DNA from: Pseudomonadota bacterium
GTDB taxonomy: Bacteria > Pseudomonadota > Alphaproteobacteria > Rhizobiales > Xanthobacteraceae
Assembly (NCBI GenBank): GCA_023387735.1
Contig: JAEWHP010000013.1
Coordinates: forward strand, 1-26,956
Length of the DNA: 26,956 nt
Reading direction: 5' to 3'
Shown here: piece by piece, positions 21,839-26,956 of the stretch
How positions within the stretch are numbered: the stretch's first letter is position 1
Layout of the letters: the number at the start of each line of letters is the position of its first letter
Notes under the pieces: generated by a model
Told to the model about the DNA's origin: nothing
Seen by the model: only the letters and a program-made list of their open reading frames with translations
Databases searched by the model: none
Program-made: the position numbers and the translations under genes

Positions 21839-22327
21839 ATGAAGCTCAGCGATATCGCCGACAACGCCGGCTCGCGCAAGAAGCGCATGCGTGTCGGCCG
21901 TGGCATCGGTTCAGGCAAGGGCAAGACGTCGGGTCGCGGCGGCAAGGGCCAGACCGCGCGTTCGGGCGTGCGCATCAAGGGCTTCGAGGGCGGCCAGATG
22001 CCGCTGCATCGCCGCCTGCCGAAGCGCGGCTTCAACAACATCTTCCGGCTCGACTTCGCCGAGATCAACCTCGACCGTCTGCAGCAGGCGGTCGACGCCA
22101 AGCTGGTCGACGTCAAGGAAACCGTCACTGTGGAATCGCTGGTGAAGGCCGGCGTGGTCCGCCGCGCCAAGGACGGCCTGCGGCTGCTCGGCCGCGGCGA
22201 ACTCAAGGCCAAGCTCGCGATCGAGGTGCACGGCGCCTCCAAGTCCGCGGTCGCGGCGGTCGAGAAGGCCGGCGGCACCGTGAAGATCCTGGCCCCGGCC
22301 AAGAAGGAAGAAGGCGAGGCGGCGTAA
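21839..22327 (+). CDS. rplO: 50S ribosomal protein L15
   Basis: L15 (162 residues) threads through 23S rRNA and is important late in assembly. MKLSDIADNAGSRKKRMRVG, GRGIGSGKGKTSGRGGKGQ and GFEGGQMPLHRRLPKRGFNN are diagnostic. AAGGAGA precedes the ATG. The 145-base gap to secY that follows is the largest inside the spc block and holds two hairpins. Confidence 0.97.
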   Translation: MKLSDIADNAGSRKKRMRVGRGIGSGKGKTSGRGGKGQTARSGVRIKGFEGGQMPLHRRLPKRGFNNIFRLDFAEINLDRLQQAVDAKLVDVKETVTVESLVKAGVVRRAKDGLRLLGRGELKAKLAIEVHGASKSAVAAVEKAGGTVKILAPAKKEEGEAA

Positions 22328-22337
22328 CATCTGCGTC

Positions 22338-22443
22338 ATTGCCCGTTTTGTCGCGGGCAATCCGCACGATGGAACGATGGACTTATCGAAGCCGAGCACC
22401 AAATAATGTCCGGCGTCTGCCGACCGCCCCGCTGGGGCGTCGG
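22338..22443 (+). repeat. Two hairpins in the rplO-secY gap
   Basis: The first hairpin is ATTGCCCG (22338-22345) with CGGGCAAT (22354-22361), an eight-base stem. The second is CCGAC plus GCCCC (22420-22430, one bulged C) with GGGGC plus GTCGG (22434-22443) around a GCT loop. Neither is followed by a T-run. The second ends 29 bases before the secY ATG. They could adjust secY expression relative to the ribosomal genes, which is inference. Confidence 0.6.
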
Positions 22444-22472
22444 CCTGAGGGGCGGCGGGAGAAAGCCTGAAC

Positions 22473-23804
22473 ATGGTCTCAGCAGCAGAACAACTTGCGG
22501 CAAACCTCAATTTCGGCGCTCTGGCCAAGGCCGACGAACTGAAGAAGCGCATCTGGTTCACACTGGGTGCGCTGCTTGTTTATCGGCTCGGTACCTATAT
22601 TCCGCTGCCCGGCATCGATCCCGCGATCTGGGAGCAGGTGTTCAAGTCGCAGGCCGGCGGCATCCTCGGCATGTTCAACATGTTCGCCGGCGGCGGCATC
22701 AACCGCATGGCGATTTTCGCGCTGAACATCATGCCGTACATCTCGGCATCGATCATCATCCAGCTGCTGACGACGGTCTCGCCCAAGCTCGAAGCGCTGA
22801 AGAAGGAAGGCGAGGCGGGCCGCAAGACGCTCAACCAGTATACCCGCTATCTCACGGTGATCCTCGCCACGTTCCAGGCTTACGGCATCGCGGTCGGCCT
22901 GCAGGGGGCAGGCAACGTGGTGAGCGAGCCCGGGATGTTCTTCCTGATTTCGACCACGGTCACGCTGACCGGCGGCACCATGTTCCTGATGTGGCTCGGC
23001 GAGCAGATTACCTCGCGCGGCATCGGCAACGGCATTTCGCTGATCATTCTGGCCGGCATCGTTGCCGAGCTGCCCTCGGCGCTCGCCAACATGCTGGAAC
23101 TGGGCCGCCAGGGCGCGCTCTCCACCGGCCTGATCCTGATCGTGATCGTGATGGCGGTCGCCGTGATCGCCTTCATCGTGTTCATGGAGCGCGCGCAGCG
23201 GCGGCTGCTGATCCAGTATCCGAAGCGCCAGGTCGGCAACAAGATGTTCGAGGGCCAGTCCTCGCATCTGCCGCTCAAGCTCAACACCTCGGGCGTGATC
23301 CCGCCGATCTTCGCCTCGTCGCTGCTGCTGCTGCCGGCGACCGTTGCGAACTTCAACGCCGGCACTGGGCCCGAATGGTTCCAGTGGCTCAACACGCAGC
23401 TCAGCCACGGCCGTCCGCTGTTCCTGGTGCTCTATCTGTCGCTGATCGTGTTCTTCGCATTCTTCTACACTGCGATCGTGTTCAACCCGACCGAGACGGC
23501 CGACAACCTGAAGAAGCATGGCGGCTTCATCCCCGGCATCCGTCCGGGCGAGCGCACCGCGGAATACATCGACTATGTGCTGTCGCGCGTCACGGTGCTG
23601 GGTGCGATCTATCTGGCGATCGTGTGTCTGATCCCCGAAATTCTGATCTCCTACGCCTCGGTGCCATTCTACTTCGGCGGCACCTCGCTTCTGATCGTGG
23701 TCAGCGTCACGATGGATACGGTGGCGCAGGTGCAAGGCTATCTGCTCGCCCATCAGTACGAGGGGCTGATCAGGAAATCCAAGCTCAGGGGCCGCCGCCG
23801 CTGA
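22473..23804 (+). CDS. secY: Protein translocase subunit SecY
   Basis: SecY (443 residues) is the pore subunit of the SecYEG channel in the inner membrane, which exports unfolded proteins and inserts membrane proteins. Ten hydrophobic segments are apparent. Hallmarks include LGTYIPLPGI, NMFAGGGINRMAIFALNIMP and GIGNGISLIILAGI. The cytosolic loop with ERAQRRLLIQYPKRQVG and the C-terminal loop GGFIPGIRPGERTAEYID, which contact the ribosome and SecA, are intact. GGGAG at 22457-22461 is 11 bases before the ATG. As in many bacteria it is the penultimate gene of the spc block, followed by adk. Confidence 0.98.
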   Translation: MVSAAEQLAANLNFGALAKADELKKRIWFTLGALLVYRLGTYIPLPGIDPAIWEQVFKSQAGGILGMFNMFAGGGINRMAIFALNIMPYISASIIIQLLTTVSPKLEALKKEGEAGRKTLNQYTRYLTVILATFQAYGIAVGLQGAGNVVSEPGMFFLISTTVTLTGGTMFLMWLGEQITSRGIGNGISLIILAGIVAELPSALANMLELGRQGALSTGLILIVIVMAVAVIAFIVFMERAQRRLLIQYPKRQVGNKMFEGQSSHLPLKLNTSGVIPPIFASSLLLLPATVANFNAGTGPEWFQWLNTQLSHGRPLFLVLYLSLIVFFAFFYTAIVFNPTETADNLKKHGGFIPGIRPGERTAEYIDYVLSRVTVLGAIYLAIVCLIPEILISYASVPFYFGGTSLLIVVSVTMDTVAQVQGYLLAHQYEGLIRKSKLRGRRR

Positions 23805-23849
23805 CCGGCGGGAAGGCAGCGGCCTGAAATCAATAACGGGGTGTGCGGA

Positions 23850-23878
23850 TATTCGCTCACCAAGCCGGGGGGCGAATA
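23850..23878 (+). promoter_or_regulatory. Hairpin holding the adk ribosome site in its loop
   Basis: TATTCGC (23850-23856) and GCGAATA (23872-23878) can pair as a seven-base stem around a 15-base loop. The only purine-rich candidate Shine-Dalgarno stretch, GGGGGG (23867-23872), lies in the loop and at the stem edge, and the stem ends three bases before the adk ATG. This could limit ribosome access; no experimental evidence is implied. Confidence 0.3.
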
Positions 23879-23881
23879 GTC

Positions 23882-24778
23882 ATGAGATTGATCCTTTTGG
23901 GTCCGCCGGGCGCGGGCAAGGGGACCCAGGCGCAGCGACTGGTCCAGAAGCACGGCATCATCCAGCTCTCGACCGGCGAGATGCTGCGCGCCGCCGTTGC
24001 AGCCGAAACGCCGGTCGGTCTGCAGGCCAAGGATCTCATGGCCAGCGGCTCGCTGGTGCCGGACGAGATCGTGATCGGGATCATCTCTGATCGTCTCGAC
24101 CAGCCAGACATGAAGAACGGCTTCATTCTCGACGGCTTTCCGCGGACGGTGCCGCAGGCGGCCGCGCTCGACGAGCTCCTGAAGAAGAAGCACATCAAGC
24201 TCGATGCCGTGGTCGAACTGCGCGTCAACGAGAGCGCGCTCCTGGATCGGGTCGAAACGCGCGTCGCCGAAATGCGGGCCCGCGGCGAGGAAGTCCGAAT
24301 CGACGATACTCCGGAGGTGCTGTCGAAACGGCTCGCGAACTACCGTACGTTGACGGAGCCGCTGATTCACTACTACTCCGAGCGACGCAAGTTGCTGACG
24401 GTCGACGGCATGATGACCATCGAGCACGTCACCCGCGAGATCAACCGCATCCTGTCCGCGATCGGGGCGGTGGAACCCAAGGGGGGTGCCAAGGCCGCCG
24501 CGCCCGCCAGGAAGGCCACCAAGGCTGCCCGCAAGACGGCCCGCCCGGCAGGCAAAAAGGCAGCCAAAACGGCCCGGAAGGCCCCAAAAGCCGCCCGTAA
24601 GGCCGGAAAAGCGGCTTCCAAGGGTGTCAAGAAGGCAAGCAAGAAGGCAAGCAAGAAGGCGGGCCGGAAGGCCGCTGCCGCCGCCAGGGGCGGTAAGGCC
24701 GGAAAGGCCAAGAATACGGCCAGAAAGGCCGCCGCCAAGGCCTCGAAAAAGGTCACGAAAAAGCGAGCTAAACGATAG
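23882..24778 (+). CDS. adk: Adenylate kinase with a histone-H1-like Lys/Ala-rich C-terminal tail
   Basis: Adenylate kinase interconverts ATP, AMP and ADP in the cytosol. The first 198 residues or so are a complete short-type enzyme: P-loop GPPGAGKGT at 7-15, AMP-site STGEMLR, LDGFPRT, and a short lid segment with RIDDTPEVLSKRL instead of the long lid of E. coli. From about residue 200 to the end at 298 comes a tail that the enzyme does not need: 99 residues, by my count 35 Ala, 30 Lys, 10 Arg and no Asp or Glu, in AAK/KKAS-type repeats like histone H1 or bacterial H1-like proteins. The tail is in frame, with no stop or frameshift at the junction. Nucleic-acid or ribosome binding by the tail is inference. 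ATG 23882 gives the standard MRLILLGPPG start. Confidence 0.96.
   Translation: MRLILLGPPGAGKGTQAQRLVQKHGIIQLSTGEMLRAAVAAETPVGLQAKDLMASGSLVPDEIVIGIISDRLDQPDMKNGFILDGFPRTVPQAAALDELLKKKHIKLDAVVELRVNESALLDRVETRVAEMRARGEEVRIDDTPEVLSKRLANYRTLTEPLIHYYSERRKLLTVDGMMTIEHVTREINRILSAIGAVEPKGGAKAAAPARKATKAARKTARPAGKKAAKTARKAPKAARKAGKAASKGVKKASKKASKKAGRKAAAAARGGKAGKAKNTARKAAAKASKKVTKKRAKR
24629..24660 (+). repeat. Tandem 12-bp repeat in the adk tail
   Basis: AAGAAGGCAAGC occurs at 24629-24640 and again at 24641-24652, followed by a partial third copy, AAGAAGGC (24653-24660). The units are a multiple of three, encode KKAS, KKAS and KKAG, and lie inside the Lys/Ala-rich tail. Exact copies at DNA level suggest recent duplication or slippage. 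Confidence 0.85.
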
Positions 24779-24784
24779 AGACGG

Positions 24785-24814
24785 TTGACGAAACCGAGTT
24801 GAGTCCTTTAATAA
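24785..24814 (+). promoter_or_regulatory. Candidate promoter of the alpha operon
   Basis: TTGACG (24785-24790) is a good -35 match. TAATAA (24809-24814), 18 bases further on, is an acceptable -10. The site begins six bases after the adk stop and would give a leader of about 145 bases before rpsM. It would allow rpsM-rpsK-rpoA to be transcribed apart from the spc block. Confidence 0.4.
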
Positions 24815-24964
24815 GCCCCGCATCCAAGTCGGATAGTTTTATGACGATGCCGGGCCCCGAAGAAGATGAGGGGAAGGGCGTCGTGTTCGCGTTTGCGGAC
24901 ACCAGCCCGAGTTAGCAATGAACATGATCCGGTCCATGAGGGATCGGCGACAGGAGAGAAGTCC

Positions 24965-25333
24965 GTGGCCCGTATCGCCGGCGTGAATATTCCGACCAAC
25001 AAGCGCGTTCTGATCGCGCTCCAGTACATCCATGGCATCGGCCAGAAGAACGCGGCCGAGATCATCGAAAAGGTGAAGATCCCGGTGGATCGTCGCGTCA
25101 GCCAGCTGAGCGACCAGGAAGTCCTGCAGATCCGCGAAGTGATCGACCGCGACTATCTCGTCGAAGGCGACCTTCGCCGCGAGACCGGCATCAACATCAA
25201 GCGCCTGATGGACCTCGGCTGCTATCGCGGCCTGCGTCATCGTCGCGGCCTGCCGGTGCGCGGCCAGCGTACCCACACCAATGCGCGCACGCGCAAGGGC
25301 CCGGCCAAGTCGATCGCCGGCAAGAAGAAGTAA
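24965..25333 (+). CDS. rpsM: 30S ribosomal protein S13
   Basis: S13 (122 residues) forms head bridges to the large subunit and contacts P-site tRNA. ARIAGVNIPTNKRVLIALQY, IHGIGQKNAAEI and RGLRHRRGLPVRGQRTHTNA are typical. The only start that gives the family N-terminus is GTG at 24965, preceded by AGGAGAG (24952-24958). A GTG start in a highly expressed gene may tune its output. It lies 186 bases after adk, with no rpmJ between, unlike E. coli. Confidence 0.96.
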   Translation: MARIAGVNIPTNKRVLIALQYIHGIGQKNAAEIIEKVKIPVDRRVSQLSDQEVLQIREVIDRDYLVEGDLRRETGINIKRLMDLGCYRGLRHRRGLPVRGQRTHTNARTRKGPAKSIAGKKK

Positions 25334-25351
25334 ATTTCGATTTAGCGCAGG

Positions 25352-25375
25352 AAGCGGCGGATGCATTCGCCGCTT
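25352..25375 (+). repeat. Hairpin between rpsM and rpsK
   Basis: AAGCGGCG (25352-25359) and CGCCGCTT (25368-25375) form a perfect eight-base stem with an eight-base loop. Only TTT follows, four bases later, so termination would be weak. It occupies part of the 107-base rpsM-rpsK gap. Confidence 0.6.
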
Positions 25376-25440
25376 GCTGTTTGAGGTGTAGCCGCTGGCA
25401 CTACGGCGGCGTTTGAGATCACAGGAAAGGTTTTGAGCTA

Positions 25441-25830
25441 ATGGGCAAGGAAGCCACCCGCGTACGCCGCCGCGAACGCAAGAACATCGCATCCGGCATC
25501 GCGCACGTGAATTCATCGTTCAACAACACGACCATCACCATCACCGACGCGCAGGGCAACACCATTGCCTGGTCGTCGGCCGGCACGATGGGCTTCAAGG
25601 GCTCGCGCAAGTCGACCCCCTATGCCGCGCAGGTTGCGGCCGAAGACGTTTCCAAGAAGGCGCAGGAACACGGCATGCGCACACTGGAAGTGGAAGTTGC
25701 TGGCCCCGGCTCGGGCCGTGAATCGGCGCTTCGCGCGCTGCAGGCGGCGGGCTTCACCGTCACATCGATCCGTGACGTGACGACGATCCCGCACAATGGC
25801 TGCCGTCCGCGCAAGCGCCGGCGGGTCTGA
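25441..25830 (+). CDS. rpsK: 30S ribosomal protein S11
   Basis: S11 (129 residues) is a platform protein beside the E-site codon. NIASGIAHVNSSFNNTTITI, WSSAGTMGFKGSRKSTPYAA and the ending DVTTIPHNGCRPRKRRRV are diagnostic, and the length is normal. AGGAAAGG at 25423-25430 precedes the ATG by ten bases. In E. coli rpsD follows; here the next gene is rpoA, as I recall for alphaproteobacteria. Confidence 0.98.
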   Translation: MGKEATRVRRRERKNIASGIAHVNSSFNNTTITITDAQGNTIAWSSAGTMGFKGSRKSTPYAAQVAAEDVSKKAQEHGMRTLEVEVAGPGSGRESALRALQAAGFTVTSIRDVTTIPHNGCRPRKRRRV

Positions 25831-25837
25831 TGTTTGG

Positions 25838-25873
25838 TCGCGGGACGGCTCATCCGTCTCGCGATTGTTTTTT
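25838..25873 (+). terminator. Terminator-like hairpin between rpsK and rpoA
   Basis: TCGCG, G and GACGG (25838-25848) pair with CCGTC, T and CGCGA (25854-25864) as an 11-pair stem with one G-U pair and a five-base CTCAT loop. TTG and six T residues (25868-25873) follow directly. The form is that of an intrinsic terminator, yet it starts seven bases after rpsK and stands before rpoA. Two small hairpins follow, CGCGGA/TCCGCG (25886-25901) and ACCTG/CAGGT (25918-25931). Confidence 0.65.
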
Positions 25874-25967
25874 GGAATTTGACGGCGCGGACTGATCCGC
25901 GATCTCCAACGCCAGTGACCTGAAGGCAGGTCGACAGGCCGGTCCATGGACCCGAAGGGGTGACAAA

Positions 25968-26956
25968 GTGACGATCCAGAAAAATTGGCAAGAACTTATT
26001 CGACCGAACAAGCTGCAGGTAACGCCGGGCACCGACGCGACCCGGTTTGCGACCGTCGTCGCCGAGCCGCTCGAGCGCGGCTTCGGCCAGACCCTCGGCA
26101 ATGCGCTGCGCCGCATCCTGCTGTCGTCGCTGCAAGGCGCGGCGGTGCAGTCGGTGCACATCGACGGCGTGCTGCACGAGTTCTCCTCGATCGCGGGCGT
26201 TCGCGAGGACGTCACCGACATCGTGCTCAACATCAAGGACATCTCGATCAAGATGCAGGGCGATGGCCCCAAGCGCATGGTCGTGAAGAAGTCGGGTCCG
26301 GGCGTCGTCACCGCCGGTGACATCCAGACCGTCGGCGACGTCGTGGTGCTCAATCCCGACCTGCAGATCTGCACGCTGGACGAGGGCGCCGAGATCCGCA
26401 TGGAGTTCACGGTCGCCGCCGGCAAAGGCTATGTCGCCGCCGAGCGCAACCGGCCCGAGGACGCGCCGATCGGCCTGATCCCGGTCGACAGCCTGTTCTC
26501 GCCCGTGCGCAAGGTCTCCTACAAGGTCGAGAACACCCGCGAGGGCCAGATCCTCGACTACGACAAGCTGACCATGACGATCGAGACCAACGGCGCGATC
26601 ACGCCGGAAGACGCGGTGGCCTACGCCGCCCGCATCCTGCAGGATCAGCTCAACGTGTTCGTGAACTTCGAAGAGCCGCGCAAGGAAGTGGCGCAGGAGA
26701 TCATCCCCGATCTCGCGTTCAATCCGGCGTTCCTCAAGAAGGTTGACGAGCTCGAACTGTCGGTGCGTTCGGCAAACTGCCTGAAGAACGACAACATCGT
26801 CTACATCGGCGACCTCGTGCAGAAGTCGGAAGCGGAAATGCTCCGCACCCCGAACTTCGGCCGCAAGTCGCTGAACGAGATCAAGGAAGTGCTGGCCCAG
26901 ATGGGTCTGCATCTCGGCATGGAAGTGCCGGGCTGGCCGCCGGAGAACATCGACGA
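25968..26956 (+). CDS. rpoA: RNA polymerase subunit alpha (3' partial)
   Basis: The alpha subunit nucleates RNA polymerase assembly through its N-terminal domain and binds upstream DNA and activators through its C-terminal domain. Start is GTG 25968 (read MTIQKNWQELIRPNKLQ), with AAGGGG (25955-25960) seven bases upstream. The dimerisation and assembly motif LERGFGQTLGNALRRILLSS is intact. In the C-terminal domain, R267 of RSANCLK corresponds to E. coli R265, the main UP-element contact. The frame is still open at the window end after 329 codons; the family is about 340 residues, so only some 10-15 are missing. Confidence 0.98.
   Translation, partial: MTIQKNWQELIRPNKLQVTPGTDATRFATVVAEPLERGFGQTLGNALRRILLSSLQGAAVQSVHIDGVLHEFSSIAGVREDVTDIVLNIKDISIKMQGDGPKRMVVKKSGPGVVTAGDIQTVGDVVVLNPDLQICTLDEGAEIRMEFTVAAGKGYVAAERNRPEDAPIGLIPVDSLFSPVRKVSYKVENTREGQILDYDKLTMTIETNGAITPEDAVAYAARILQDQLNVFVNFEEPRKEVAQEIIPDLAFNPAFLKKVDELELSVRSANCLKNDNIVYIGDLVQKSEAEMLRTPNFGRKSLNEIKEVLAQMGLHLGMEVPGWPPENID

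Overview
The window is a high-GC alphaproteobacterial chromosome segment carrying the core transcription and translation gene cluster. Gene order, protein lengths and sequence details point to Rhizobiales, most likely Bradyrhizobium or a close relative in the Nitrobacteraceae; this is judged from memory of the family, not from a search. Every gene I accept lies on the + strand. I see no tRNA, rRNA, insertion sequence, prophage or CRISPR array.

Layout. (1) 2-3367: 3' four fifths of rpoC, closed by a strong intrinsic terminator. (2) 3559-7788: two accessory genes that are not part of the usual ribosomal cluster, a flavin oxidoreductase fused to a SAM methyltransferase, and an ABCB-type exporter half-transporter with acidic tails at both ends. 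(3) 7789-8504: about 716 bp without a convincing gene, holding an A+T-rich dyad, hairpins and the probable promoter and long leader of the str operon. (4) 8505-12695: str operon rpsL-rpsG-fusA-tuf. (5) 12784-17948: S10 operon rpsJ-rplC-rplD-rplW-rplB-rpsS-rplV-rpsC-rplP-rpmC-rpsQ. (6) 18035-24778: spc operon rplN-rplX-rplE-rpsN-rpsH-rplF-rplR-rpsE-rpmD-rplO-secY-adk. (7) 24965 to the end: alpha operon rpsM-rpsK-rpoA, with rpoA cut by the window edge.

The ribosomal genes are tightly packed, with overlaps at rplD/rplW, rplN/rplX and rplX/rplE, and almost all have clear Shine-Dalgarno sites. Wider gaps fall at the operon boundaries (tuf/rpsJ, rpsQ/rplN, rplO/secY, adk/rpsM, rpsM/rpsK, rpsK/rpoA). 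Most of these gaps hold inverted repeats, which are the likely places where expression of the sub-operons is uncoupled. Together the genes supply RNA polymerase subunits, about half of the ribosomal proteins, two elongation factors, the protein-export channel and the adenylate kinase that balances adenine nucleotides.

Most of the window is ordinary housekeeping DNA. The parts worth a second look are the oxidoreductase-methyltransferase fusion with its exporter neighbour between rpoC and rpsL, the adenylate kinase with a 99-residue histone-H1-like Lys/Ala tail, the long str-operon leader, and a terminator-like hairpin inside the alpha operon just before rpoA.
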